Positions 9,405-17,691 of a stretch of 64,000 bases of DNA are shown here, piece after piece (position 1 is the first letter of the stretch; every line of letters begins with the position of its first letter). The translations under genes were made by a program, and so were the position numbers. The DNA lies in contig NZ_FOBX01000007.1 of assembly GCF_900109945.1 (NCBI RefSeq), positions 1-64,000 of the forward strand, in the 5' to 3' direction. The DNA comes from Bradyrhizobium sp. OK095. GTDB lineage: Bacteria > Pseudomonadota > Alphaproteobacteria > Rhizobiales > Xanthobacteraceae. The notes beneath the pieces are model-generated. The model saw nothing but the letters and a program-made list of their open reading frames with translations, had not been told where the DNA came from and ran no database searches.

Positions 9405-10163
9405 TTAAGGTCTTCGATAAAATCGACCAAGTACAAACAGATCCCCGCCGCTCAACTTGATTGGCTTTCGATAGATATTCGTACAATAGTTCATATGCGA
9501 GTCTGGGTCATAAGCCGTCGTGCCATACTCGGGGCTGAACCCTCCAAAATCGGAATTGCCCGAAAATCGCTCCTTGCATTCTTGTGGAGCATCATCGCGC
9601 AATTGCTCGTGCAAGAATCCGACGGCATGAAGAAATTCGTGCACTCCTATGGCGCGTATGCAGTGCTCCTTGTCTGACCTGCACGTTCGAAAACTCTTCT
9701 CGAACGTAAAGTTGAGAGTCATGAGAGTTGGCAACTGGACGAACTGAGCAGAATTATCTTGTATCCTGCTACCGTCAGCGTTGCGCTTCCATTGACGCCC
9801 AACGTTGCTATGCGGAGTCTCGTCTGCCACGGAAATTTCGATACCGGCCGGCTGGGAGCATTCACCCCAACGGAAGGAGATCGAAGATACACCTGAGACA
9901 TATTTCTCAACTGCGCCTTGAACCCATTCGATCTCTTCAGTGAACGGCTTGGCGCTCGGATTCCAACAAACTGGAATGGTTGCAGGTGAGTCCCAGATAC
10001 CGCCAAGATCGACATACCCTTCCGGAGCAATGGTTTGCCTACCCTGTGCCAGCGTTGAATGCGTGGCTCCAACAAATATTAACCAGCAAACGATCGCAGA
10101 GATAACGCATTGCTGCGAAATATTGCATGGCAGCATCGCTCGGCAATGTCGGCCGTTCGGCAT
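9405..10163 (-). CDS. Exported metzincin-type zinc metalloprotease
   Basis: A 252-residue protein with the complete metzincin zinc motif HEFLHAVGFLHE (H175, E176, H179, H185) and a candidate Met-turn at SHMNY (M224). The C-terminal position of the motif and the HExxHxxGxxHE form recall astacin or matrixin relatives. A signal peptide is formed by the Ile/Val/Leu-rich stretch at about residues 19-33, ending HSTLAQ. Two starts are possible (10163 and 10136), neither with a good ribosome site. It is the first gene of the operon with the serine protease, the unknown exported protein and the TPR protein. Confidence 0.8.
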   Translation of the reverse strand: MPNGRHCRAMLPCNISQQCVISAIVCWLIFVGATHSTLAQGRQTIAPEGYVDLGGIWDSPATIPVCWNPSAKPFTEEIEWVQGAVEKYVSGVSSISFRWGECSQPAGIEISVADETPHSNVGRQWKRNADGSRIQDNSAQFVQLPTLMTLNFTFEKSFRTCRSDKEHCIRAIGVHEFLHAVGFLHEQLRDDAPQECKERFSGNSDFGGFSPEYGTTAYDPDSHMNYCTNIYRKPIKLSGGDLFVLGRFYRRP

Positions 10164-10297
10164 GACAAACCAAACATCTAAAATGACAGCACTGATATGC
10201 TAGTACAGATCGATCATCGGTGACAAGATTACTTTTGGTTGATACGGGCGGGAGCGTCGTAGCTGCCGGACATGTCGGCTGACCTGAGCCCCAAGTT

Positions 10298-11235
10298 TCA
10301 TCCAGCGATGAGCAGAACCCTTTGGTTATTTGAGCCTGTTTGGCTCGGTGATGCAACTGGACGGGGCGCGGAGCCCTCGACACAGCGCAGCGTCCCGTCC
10401 CGTTGCATGTCGGACGCTGTTAGCCTGGCATAGGTCGATGGCGGCAGGTCGCCGATCCCGCTGTGCGGACGAATGGTGTTGTAATCATCCTGCCATTCGC
10501 CAAGCAGTTCGCGAGCATGATCGAGTGTCGAGAACAACGTCTCGTTCAACAACTCGTCGCGCAGTCGTCCATTGAAGCTTTCCACGAAGGCGTTCTGCTG
10601 CGGTTTGCCCGGTGCGATGTAGTGTCACTCGATCCGGGTGAGCTGCGACCAGCACAGGATGGCCATGCTAGTGAGCTCGGTCCCGTTTTGTCGCTTACGA
10701 TCATCATTGGCCGACCTCGCCGGGCGATCACGGCATCGAGTTCACGACCTACCCGAGCACCTGCCAGGGAAGTGTCGGCGACCAATGCGATGCACTCCCG
10801 AGTGAAGTCGTCCACGACAGCCAGGATACGAAATCGCCGGCTGTCGGTCAGCGTGTCGCTGACGAAGTCCAGTGACCAGCGCTGGTTCGGTCCCTGCGGC
10901 AACGCCATGGGAGCCCGTGTTCCCAGAGCTCTCTTGCGTCCGCCGCGCCGACGAACCTGCAGCTGCTCCTCGGCATATAGCCGCCTCAGCTTCTTGTGGT
11001 TGATCAGCACGCCTTCGCTGCGGATCATGAGAAGCAGACGGCGATAGCCAAAGCGCCGGCGTACCGACGCCAGCTCACGCAGCCGGACGCGAATGGTCGC
11101 GTCGTCCGGCCGAAGGCTGAGATAACGCACGGAGGACCGATCAGCCCCAATCACTTCACACGCCCGCCGCTGACTGACCTCAAAACTCGAACAAAGGTGA
11201 GCCACAGCCTGCCGCCTTGCGACGGGCGTCACCAT
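10298..11235 (-). pseudogene. IS3-family transposase orfB, frameshifted
   Basis: The DDE integrase half of the element. It starts MVTPVARRQAVAHL and includes NQRWSLDFVSDTLTDSRRFR and VVDDFTRECIALV. Near 10690, where IIVSDNGTEL is usual, two extra bases change the frame. The correct frame continues TELTSMAILCWSQLTRIE, then hits a TGA in place of a Trp codon, then HYIAPGKPQQNAFVESFNGRLRDELLNETLF. So one insertion and one nonsense change inactivate it. Confidence 0.85.
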
Positions 11236-11510
11236 TTTTTTGAGTTGAGATCCTTCAGCATGGCGTTGTCGAGCATCGCCTCGGCCAACAGCTTCTTCAG
11301 CTTCGCATTCTCGTCGGTCAGGATCTTCAACCGACGAGCTTCCGACACATCGAGCCCGCCGTACTTAGCCTTCCACTTGTAGAACGTCGCGCTGCTGATC
11401 CCATGCTTGCGGCAAACATCACCGGTCTTGGATCCTGCCTCGTGCTCCCGTAGCACCGTAATGATCCGCTCTTCCGTGAACCTCGACTGCTTCATCTCCG
11501 TCTCCCTCAA
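11229..11510 (-). CDS. IS3-family transposase orfA
   Basis: An intact 93-residue helix-turn-helix and leucine-zipper protein (MKQSRFTEERIITVLREHEA, then GISSATFYKWKAKYGG, then LKKLLAEAMLDNAMLKDL). It ends 7 nt inside the start of orfB, the arrangement used for programmed frameshifting in IS3 elements. Because orfB is broken, this product alone cannot transpose the element. Confidence 0.85.
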   Translation of the reverse strand: MRETEMKQSRFTEERIITVLREHEAGSKTGDVCRKHGISSATFYKWKAKYGGLDVSEARRLKILTDENAKLKKLLAEAMLDNAMLKDLNSKKW

Positions 11511-11720
11511 AGGTGACGGATTCTACTCATTTTTGGCGGAAGTTCAGGGGCTCAGGTCATCCGTCTAAGCTAGCGGTCGTGGCGTACTACCGACTTTACT
11601 ACCGAACTCGCTGGCACGGGATGAAACGCAACGATACCATCCAGTACGGCAGCTCGCGTTTTGTCCTACTAAACAAGCCCAATCGAGCAATTTCGATACC
11701 AGCCGACACGGCGATTCCAG

Positions 11721-11761
11721 AATTTCAAGACCGGTGCCTTAAACCACTCGGCCACCCTTCC
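11721..11761 (-). repeat. tRNA-Ser(UGA) 5'-half fragment, copy 1 (att-like)
   Basis: Read on the minus strand this is the 5' half of a serine tRNA (GGAAGGGTGGCCGAGTGG, then the D arm and the anticodon stem to CTTGAAA). It then diverges at the anticodon loop, and no 3' half follows. A second copy at 14692-14732 has the same orientation with three mismatches over 41 bp. I interpret the pair as attachment-site scars. An integrase tail lies about 90 nt away. Confidence 0.75.
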
Positions 11762-11852
11762 AAGTCAATAGATTCAACCGCTTAGCGGCAGGCCCCGTCG
11801 AACGCAATGCGAACAGTCCGCGGTTTGGGGACATGTCGGGGACAAACGTCTC

Positions 11853-12030
11853 TTAAGGCTTGAGGAAGTCCACCGCAAGCGTGGTCAATGTGCTCGCGAG
11901 CCTCTCCTTGGCGGCAGGGCCGCGCTTGCGCTTGGTGTAGTTCCGAAGGAGCACGGCGGGATCGTCGCCGAGGCGCAGAGCGATGCCGATCAAGGTGACG
12001 CATTCGGGGATCGTCAGGGTGCCGCGCTAT
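11853..12030 (-). pseudogene. Tyrosine recombinase (integrase) C-terminal remnant
   Basis: The frame ending at 11853 reads RGTLTIPECVTLIGIALRLG, then DDPAVLLRNYTKRKRG, and ends TTLAVDFLKP. The DPAVLLRxYxKR pattern close to the C-terminus is what I associate with rhizobial phage-type integrases, with the Tyr as nucleophile. Upstream sequence is not recognisable as the rest of an integrase. Its place beside the tRNA-Ser scar fits a relic integrase. Confidence 0.5.
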
Positions 12031-12089
12031 TCCTTTCAAATCTAAATGGAATGATCCGACGATAGTCTTACCTTGGCTGCCGTGAGGAG

Positions 12090-13085
12090 CTAGCCGTTCG
12101 GCTCGCCTTTTCGCCTTGCATTTTTCAGAGCGGCGAACTTCCTCCCTTTGTCTGTGGTCGTCCACGATATGAAAGTCGCTCCGGTGCCACTTCGCCCAGA
12201 AATTGGCATCAATAGACCAAGCGCTTCCAACTGCTGTCTAAGCGCAACCACGCTTTCTGGCTCAATCATATAGCTTTGGTTTGCGGTCCATATGTTGGCT
12301 AGTTTCGCTGCGGCGTGGCCGAGATGGTGGCGCATTTGTCCTTCCGGAAGCTCCGCCAAGAGTTGATCATAAACAGCAATAAATAAGTCGCCGATGGCGA
12401 CTTCTAACTTCGTAGGTGATTGCTGACCGGAAACTAGTACGCTCAGGGGCATCGTGTCGTTTGGACCAACGAGCGTTGGATCGAACCCCACGGGCTCCCC
12501 TAAGAACTCTGCCAGGCTCGCGCGCAACTCAGCGTTTTCAATTCGCAATCGCTGCATGTCTTGCAGGACCTTTGGATCGACTGCTTGGTCACCTCGTATC
12601 CACCCGACGCGCGGCTTTAGATTTGCAGAGTTCGCAACGGCGATTAGCACGTTGGTGGAAAGATCGCTGCTGGCAGACCAAAACTCGACTAGTCTTCCCG
12701 TTTGAAGTCGTTCTCGAAATTCTTGGAGACGAGCAGCCTTGGCTGGGTCTTCATCGGTCTTCTCCACCGCGAGTCCGCGCGGGTTCGAGTGCAGAAAGGC
12801 CAAGATCGGAATTCCTTTGGAATGCGCATACTCGAATTCCTTCTCGGTAAAACTTTTTCCGTCGCCGGCCGTCGATCCATATCGTCCAGCGACAATCACG
12901 ACGTAGTAATCGCTGCGATCAATGACACGCTGAATGTACTCTAGTTGTTGCTCGTCGCTTGCGGGAAATAACTCCATACCGGCAGCGAGATATCCCGCTT
13001 TCGCGAGGGTATTGGAGACTTGTTGCCTCTCTTTCTTGAGATCGGCAAACGTTGAGCTGATGAAGACTTGATAGACCTTGTCCAT
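12090..13085 (-). CDS. DUF4062-domain protein
   Basis: A 331-residue protein. Residues about 4-90 match the DUF4062 pattern (VFISSTFADLKKERQ, then ELFPASDEQQ, then SDYYVVIVAGRYGS and SFTEKEFEYA). This domain is commonly fused to NTPases or other partners in accessory and defence-related loci, but here the remainder (about 170-331) is a helical region I do not recognise. No signal peptide is visible, so it is probably cytoplasmic. It lies inside the element bounded by the two tRNA-Ser fragments and about 250 nt downstream of the three-gene cassette. Confidence 0.7.
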   Translation of the reverse strand: MDKVYQVFISSTFADLKKERQQVSNTLAKAGYLAAGMELFPASDEQQLEYIQRVIDRSDYYVVIVAGRYGSTAGDGKSFTEKEFEYAHSKGIPILAFLHSNPRGLAVEKTDEDPAKAARLQEFRERLQTGRLVEFWSASSDLSTNVLIAVANSANLKPRVGWIRGDQAVDPKVLQDMQRLRIENAELRASLAEFLGEPVGFDPTLVGPNDTMPLSVLVSGQQSPTKLEVAIGDLFIAVYDQLLAELPEGQMRHHLGHAAAKLANIWTANQSYMIEPESVVALRQQLEALGLLMPISGRSGTGATFISWTTTDKGRKFAALKNARRKGEPNG

Positions 13086-13337
13086 ATCAACCTATCCGCC
13101 GTGCAATCTCAATTCCTGAGGCGCGACCTATTCGAGCCACAACGCTGACACTCGCAAGAATGAACATTGCGAACAACTTTCGCGCGAGGGTCGCTGATCG
13201 GTAGAGGCGCGGCTTCATCGACTGGATTTACGGTGACGCAGCACTAAATTCATCACGATAGCCCGATAGCCGCCGACTGCGGCTTCGGTCACTGTTGGGG
13301 CGTAGCAATTAAGTGCACCGTAATTCCGAACTCCATG

Positions 13338-13817
13338 TTACCCCGGCGAGCCCTTTTCGAAGACAGCTTCAACGACTTGATCTTTCGGCTTTTCCGTGAC
13401 TCGGACCAGCTTCCAGGCTTCATAAAAAGCGAAGGAAGGTGTTGTCGCTGCGACGCCCTTCCCTGTTTCCAGATCGAAGAGCATTTTCCACTTGCGCGTG
13501 CGAACCACGATCCCAGCAGTGCCATTCCCAAAACTGACGGAACCAGGGGGCACATCCTGGATCGACCCTGCCACTTTGGGAGAGCCAACGAGACGGCACT
13601 CGAGATCCGCCGGTATCACAAAAGAATCCAACAAATGCTCTGCCGACTCAAGCTCAAAGGCGCTGCTGCCTTCGAGATACGTCAGATACGGGTGCTCATT
13701 GTCGTACTCCTCGAGGCGCAGTGCGAGCACAAGTGCCGATCCTTTGATGACGTAGAAGAGGTCTCCCACGTTGAGAGTGCTCAGTAATACGGGCGCCGCG
13801 GATTTCAGTATCTTCAT
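13338..13817 (-). CDS. Hypothetical protein, third gene of an ATGA-coupled cassette
   Basis: A 159-residue protein beginning MKILKSAAPVLLSTLNVGDL. This start overlaps the previous stop by 4 nt (ATGA), so I prefer it to the longer frame reaching 14030. The sequence alternates short strands (VIKGSALVLALRL, ECRLVGSPKVAG, GTAGIVVRTRKWKMLFDL) and looks like a soluble beta-rich protein. I recognise no family. Confidence 0.55.
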   Translation of the reverse strand: MKILKSAAPVLLSTLNVGDLFYVIKGSALVLALRLEEYDNEHPYLTYLEGSSAFELESAEHLLDSFVIPADLECRLVGSPKVAGSIQDVPPGSVSFGNGTAGIVVRTRKWKMLFDLETGKGVAATTPSFAFYEAWKLVRVTEKPKDQVVEAVFEKGSPG

Positions 13818-14284
13818 ACTTTTTCTCCCAGCGCAGTCGAATTTATCAATGCGCGGTGCGTTTCTACAAACCAACGTATTTCGTTGAATGTCTCTTTCGT
13901 CTGGAGGAGCGACACCAACCTTTGGCCGGCGAGTTCGCTGTCCTGAATCACACGAAATTGGTGAACTAAATAGTGTTTGAGCAAGTTCTTTGAGTGCCCA
14001 AAGAACACCCCGTCGCGGAACACTGCGCACGCGATCTCAAGGGCATTGGCAAGATCGGCAAATGCGTGCCGCTTCTGCGCGTCACTTGTGGCAGCGACAA
14101 ATGCTGACCAGTTCTGTCGAAATGCCTCGCTGAGCGCGATCAGAGAGGCACCGGATCCGGCCTTTTGTGCCAGCGATAACTGCCGCGCGGCATAGAAGAA
14201 AGCCAAAATAGCAATTGGCAGACCGAAGATCGTCGCGACACCGGACCAATATTGAATCGCGTCCGATGATGGCAATTCGATCAT
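13814..14284 (-). CDS. Membrane-anchored hypothetical protein, second gene of the cassette
   Basis: A 156-residue protein with one N-terminal transmembrane segment (about residues 12-30, YWSGVATIFGLPIAILAFFY) followed by a helical cytoplasmic domain (RQLSLAQKAGSGASLIALSE...). This layout, one helix then a QL..AQ-rich helix, is common in small accessory-region proteins of unknown role. Both ends overlap neighbours by ATGA, so the three genes are likely translated as a unit. Confidence 0.55.
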   Translation of the reverse strand: MIELPSSDAIQYWSGVATIFGLPIAILAFFYAARQLSLAQKAGSGASLIALSEAFRQNWSAFVAATSDAQKRHAFADLANALEIACAVFRDGVFFGHSKNLLKHYLVHQFRVIQDSELAGQRLVSLLQTKETFNEIRWFVETHRALINSTALGEKV

Positions 14285-14526
14285 TCCTTGCCCGACTGCC
14301 CTGAGCCCGAGCTTGCCGGAGGAGTTACCGGCTGCTGCTGTTGAGCGGGGACGTGCGGGCTTTGACTCCCTTGTTGGAGGGCCTCGCTCAGATGAGCTGA
14401 TGTCAGGTGCTTTTGCGCCAACTGCTCTTGAGCGCTAGACTGACCGGATAATTGACTAAACTCGTCTCGAAGATGAGCCGCCGTCATGTGGTGCCTCGAA
14501 AGACTAGTGTCGTCGTCCTTTGACAT
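14281..14526 (-). CDS. Small polar protein with repeated TxAHL motif, first gene of the cassette
   Basis: An 81-residue hydrophilic protein with two copies of a short motif, MTAAHLRDEF and LTSAHLSEAL, then a Gln/Pro/Ser-rich tail. It has no hydrophobic segment and is likely disordered or a short helical adaptor. Its stop overlaps the start of the membrane protein by ATGA. It is not a family I recognise. Confidence 0.5.
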   Translation of the reverse strand: MSKDDDTSLSRHHMTAAHLRDEFSQLSGQSSAQEQLAQKHLTSAHLSEALQQGSQSPHVPAQQQQPVTPPASSGSGQSGKE

Positions 14527-14691
14527 GCCCTACCTCCATCAAATCCATGAGTTCCTTGGACCCAAGGTTAGACCCGAATCAACTGGAACTAGAACGTAAT
14601 GGCCTGGATCTAACAGGACAAGCCCGCCGAAAAATTCGATCTAATTCAGACACATAGAAACTAAATTGGATAAAGCGGAAGAGCGCGGGCA

Positions 14692-14732
14692 AATTTCAAG
14701 ACCGGTGCCTTAAACTGCTCGGCCAGCCTTCC
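14692..14732 (-). repeat. tRNA-Ser(UGA) 5'-half fragment, copy 2 (att-like)
   Basis: The same 41-bp segment as copy 1 with three substitutions, two of which break acceptor-arm and D-arm pairing, so it cannot be a working tRNA. Core-type genes begin just to the right. The surrounding interval 14527-14951 contains no other gene that I can support. Confidence 0.7.
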
Positions 14733-14951
14733 AAACTAGGAATGGTTGTCGCCTAACGTAGTCGACAGCGCGAAGTTGGCGTCCTGCCCCAGACACTCGA
14801 GCTGTCAGGCGGGCGTCAGCCTGTTCCCTTAGCCTATCCCCTCGGCAATCCCGGATACCGGCGACAGCTCCCAGGCCGTTGCTGGTTGCGAGGCCCGGTT
14901 TGGATTCGCCTCCGTTTCCGGGCCTCGTTTTGCTGTTCCGCAAAAGAAAAA

Positions 14952-14973
14952 CGGCGCCCCGTGAGGAGCGCCG
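14952..14973 (-). terminator. Intrinsic terminator of the 15002 gene
   Basis: A 6-bp GC stem (CGGCGC / GCGCCG) with a 10-nt loop is followed on the minus strand by TTTTTCTTTT. It lies about 30 nt after the stop of the small secreted protein gene, in the right orientation. Confidence 0.75.
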
Positions 14974-15001
14974 CTCGAGCCCGTTCGTAGCTTCGGTCGC
15001 C

Positions 15002-15379
15002 TCAGTAGCCGCCGCAGGACGCGCAGCCCGTCTGCACCGGGGCGTAATAGGAATATCCCGGCGAAACCATCTCGGTGCGCTGGCGCGTCGCGTATTGCGG
15101 CGGGATGCGCTCGTATTGCACGCTCGGTGGCGCCACCATCACGGTCTGCGGCACCATCACGGTGCGGTACTGCGCGGGCGAGCGGTGCGCGACGGTCGCG
15201 CCGGGCGAGACCATCACGGTCTCATCGACGGTGCGGTATTGCGGCTGCACATATTGCTGCTGGTAGCAGGTCTGGCACGGCGGCGGCGCGTAGCAATTGT
15301 AGCAGCCGGCGGACGCCGCGCCCGTCATCGAAATCGCAGCGACGGCGGTGGAGAAAACAACAGCAAGAGTACGAGACAT
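15002..15379 (-). CDS. Small secreted Tyr/Val/Cys repeat protein
   Basis: A 125-residue protein with a signal peptide (MSRTLAVVFSTAVAAISMTGAASA). The mature part starts with a Cys/Tyr cluster (GCYNCYAPPPCQTCY), followed by three degenerate repeats around QYRTVxxTVMVxPG and a C-terminal CASCGGY. This looks like a cell-envelope structural protein of the kind common in Bradyrhizobium and relatives. The function is unknown. It has its own intrinsic terminator, so it is likely monocistronic. Confidence 0.65.
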   Translation of the reverse strand: MSRTLAVVFSTAVAAISMTGAASAGCYNCYAPPPCQTCYQQQYVQPQYRTVDETVMVSPGATVAHRSPAQYRTVMVPQTVMVAPPSVQYERIPPQYATRQRTEMVSPGYSYYAPVQTGCASCGGY

Positions 15380-15480
15380 TATGTGGTGCCCCAGTTGCCC
15401 GAAATGGATTTGCGAAGGTCGCTGGCAGCATACGCCGCAAAACCGTGAGCCGCTGAAGTTCGTTGAGGCATCCTTAATGC

Positions 15481-15506
15481 GAACGGCCGGCTTTCGCCGG
15501 CCGTTC
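15481..15506 (-). terminator. Strong hairpin downstream of ilvD
   Basis: A perfect 11-bp stem (GAACGGCCGGC / GCCGGCCGTTC) with a 4-nt loop sits 43 nt beyond the ilvD stop. No long T-run follows on the minus strand, so termination may be imperfect or the hairpin may protect the transcript end. Confidence 0.6.
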
Positions 15507-15549
15507 AGAACTTGTTGACCATGCGCGCGTGGTGCGAACGCAGCAGCGC

Positions 15550-17400
15550 TTACTTCCCGCGTCGCTTCACCTCGCGCACCGCGCCGCGCGCGGCGCTGGT
15601 GGTGAGTGCGGCGTAAGCTTGCAGCGCGGTCGAGACGTTGCGCTTGCGCGCAGCGGGCTGCCAGGCTGCATCGCCCTTGGCCTCTTCCGCGGCACGGCGC
15701 TTGGCGAGCTCCTCGTCGGAGACCTCCAGGCTGATGCTGCGGTTCGGAATGTCGATGGCGATGCGGTCGCCGGTGCGGACGAGACCGATGTTGCCGCCTT
15801 CGGCCGCTTCCGGCGACAGATGGCCGATCGACAGGCCGGACGAGCCGCCCGAGAAGCGTCCATCGGTGACGAGCGCGCAGGCTTTGCCGAGGCCCATCGA
15901 TTTCAAATAGCTGGTCGGATACAGCATCTCCTGCATGCCGGGGCCGCCGCGCGGGCCTTCATAGATGATGACGACGATCTCGCCGGCGACGACCTTGCCG
16001 CCCAAGATGGCTTCGACGGACGCGTCCTGGCTTTCGAACACGCGCGCGGGGCCGGAGAATTTCAGGATCGAGGCATCGACGCCGGCGGTCTTCACGATGC
16101 AGCCGTCCTGCGCGAGGTTGCCGTAGAGCACTGCGAGACCGCCGTCCTTGCTGAAGGCGTGCGCGAGGTTACGCACGACGCCCTTCTCGCGGTCGGCATC
16201 GAGCTCGTCGTAACGGCGCTCCTGGCTGAAGGCGACCTGGGTCGGGATGCCGCCGGGCGAGGCGCGGAAGAAGGTGCGCACCGACTCGCTCTTGGAGCGC
16301 TTGATGTCCCAGCGCTCCAGCGCGTCGTTCATGGTCGGCGCATGCACGGTCGAGACCGAGGTGTCGATCAGGCCGGCACGGTCTAGCTCGCCCAAAATGC
16401 CCATAATGCCGCCGGCGCGATGCACGTCCTCGACATGCACGTCGGCAACTGATGGCGCGACCTTGCAGAGCACGGGGACGCGGCGCGACAGCCGGTCGAT
16501 GTCCTGCATGGTGAACTTCACCTCGCCTTCATGGGCCGCCGCCAGCAGATGCAGCACGGTGTTGGTCGAGCCGCCCATGGCGATGTCGAGCGTCATCGCG
16601 TTCTCGAACGCCTTGAAGTTGGCGACATTGCGCGGCAGCACCGAGGCATCGTCCTGCTCATAGTAGCGCCGCACGATATCGACGATGGTGTGGCCGGCCT
16701 CGACGAACAGGCGCTTGCGGTCGGCATGGGTTGCGACCACCGTGCCGTTGCCGGGCAGCGCCAGGCCCAGCGCTTCGGTCAGACAGTTCATCGAATTGGC
16801 CGTGAACATGCCCGAGCAGGAGCCGCAGGTCGGGCACGCCGAGCGCTCGATCACCTTGACGTCCTCGTCGCTGACCTTGGAGTCGGCGGCAGCGACCATG
16901 GCGTCGATCAGATCGACTGCCTTGGTCTTGCCCTGCAGCGTAACCTTGCCGGCTTCCATCGGCCCGCCCGAGACGAACACGGCGGGGATGTTGAGCCGCA
17001 GCGCGGCCATCAGCATGCCGGGCGTGATCTTGTCGCAGTTGGAGATGCAGACCATGCCGTCGGCGCAATGGGCGTTGACCATGTACTCGACGCTGTCGGC
17101 GATCAGCTCGCGCGACGGCAGGCTGTAGAGCATGCCGTCATGGCCCATGGCGATGCCGTCATCGACCGCGATGGTGTTGAACTCCTTGGCGACGCCGCCG
17201 GCCTGCTCGATCTCGCGCGCCACCAGCTGGCCGAGGTCCTTCAGATGGACGTGGCCGGGCACGAACTGGGTGAAGGAGTTGACGACCGCGATGATCGGCT
17301 TGCCGAAATCGCCGTCCTTCATGCCCGTCGCGCGCCAGAGGCCGCGGGCGCCCGCCATGTTGCGGCCGTGGGTGGTGGTGCGGGAGCGATAGGCTGGCAT
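15550..17400 (-). CDS. ilvD: Dihydroxy-acid dehydratase
   Basis: IlvD (EC 4.2.1.9) converts 2,3-dihydroxy-isovalerate or -methylvalerate to the 2-keto acids of valine and isoleucine synthesis. The 616-residue length equals the E. coli-type enzyme. Family motifs are present: NSFTQFVPGHVHLKDLG, NCDKITPGML (Cys122) and CPTCGSCSGMFTANSMNCL (Cys195), which contribute Fe-S ligands. It is cytoplasmic. It stands alone, with terminator-like hairpins below and an intergenic repeat above. GAGGACGG precedes the start. Confidence 0.95.
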   Translation of the reverse strand: MPAYRSRTTTHGRNMAGARGLWRATGMKDGDFGKPIIAVVNSFTQFVPGHVHLKDLGQLVAREIEQAGGVAKEFNTIAVDDGIAMGHDGMLYSLPSRELIADSVEYMVNAHCADGMVCISNCDKITPGMLMAALRLNIPAVFVSGGPMEAGKVTLQGKTKAVDLIDAMVAAADSKVSDEDVKVIERSACPTCGSCSGMFTANSMNCLTEALGLALPGNGTVVATHADRKRLFVEAGHTIVDIVRRYYEQDDASVLPRNVANFKAFENAMTLDIAMGGSTNTVLHLLAAAHEGEVKFTMQDIDRLSRRVPVLCKVAPSVADVHVEDVHRAGGIMGILGELDRAGLIDTSVSTVHAPTMNDALERWDIKRSKSESVRTFFRASPGGIPTQVAFSQERRYDELDADREKGVVRNLAHAFSKDGGLAVLYGNLAQDGCIVKTAGVDASILKFSGPARVFESQDASVEAILGGKVVAGEIVVIIYEGPRGGPGMQEMLYPTSYLKSMGLGKACALVTDGRFSGGSSGLSIGHLSPEAAEGGNIGLVRTGDRIAIDIPNRSISLEVSDEELAKRRAAEEAKGDAAWQPAARKRNVSTALQAYAALTTSAARGAVREVKRRGK

Positions 17401-17572
17401 GGCGGTTTCCGTCCTCGGGTTTGGTCGGCCGGGCGGGAAAATATCGAAGCCGCCTCAGGCCTTTGTGGCCGGATAGCGCACGGGGTGGGTTGGCGCAACG
17501 GGAACTTGGGCCGGATGGGGCCGGATCGGCCTATCGCAGGCCTCCCCTGCTCCCGGCGCGGGCTGTGGCGGT

Positions 17573-17690
17573 GCCCCGGGCGCAGCGCAGCGTGAAACGG
17601 TGCGCTGCGCCCGGGGCCCAGGAGCCGTGGAGGTATGGGTCCCGGCTCTGCGGTGCAGCGTTACACGCTGCGCCGCGTCCGGGACAGGAG
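17573..17690. repeat. Palindromic intergenic repeat, copy 1
   Basis: This contains a perfect 17-bp inverted repeat (GCCCCGGGCGCAGCGCA at 17573-17589, complement at 17601-17617), then a second palindromic half ending GCGTCCGGGACAGGAG. A closely related sequence lies at 57724-57852. Both are just downstream of genes, as for REP/BIME-like elements. Confidence 0.75.
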
Positions 17691-17691
17691 A

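Larger units (their letters stand above)
10280..11559 (-). mobile_element. IS3-family (IS407 group) insertion sequence, decayed
   Basis: Terminal inverted repeats are visible: TGACCTGAGCCCC at 10280-10292 and its complement at 11547-11559, with weaker matching further in (GATGAGCAGAA against AATGAGTAGAA). The 1,280-bp length and overlapping orfA/orfB fit an IS407-group element. The four bases on either side (cggc and tccg) do not match, so no target duplication survives. The element separates the protease operon from the tRNA-Ser scars. Confidence 0.8.

Noticed and set aside
11721..11761. A complete tRNA-Ser gene
   Set aside because: Only the 5' half is present; no variable arm, T arm or acceptor 3' strand follows.
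11782..12165. A 127-codon minus-strand frame next to the tRNA-Ser fragment
   Set aside because: No recognisable motif and strongly Arg/His-biased. Another minus-strand frame of the same region gives an integrase-like C-terminus.
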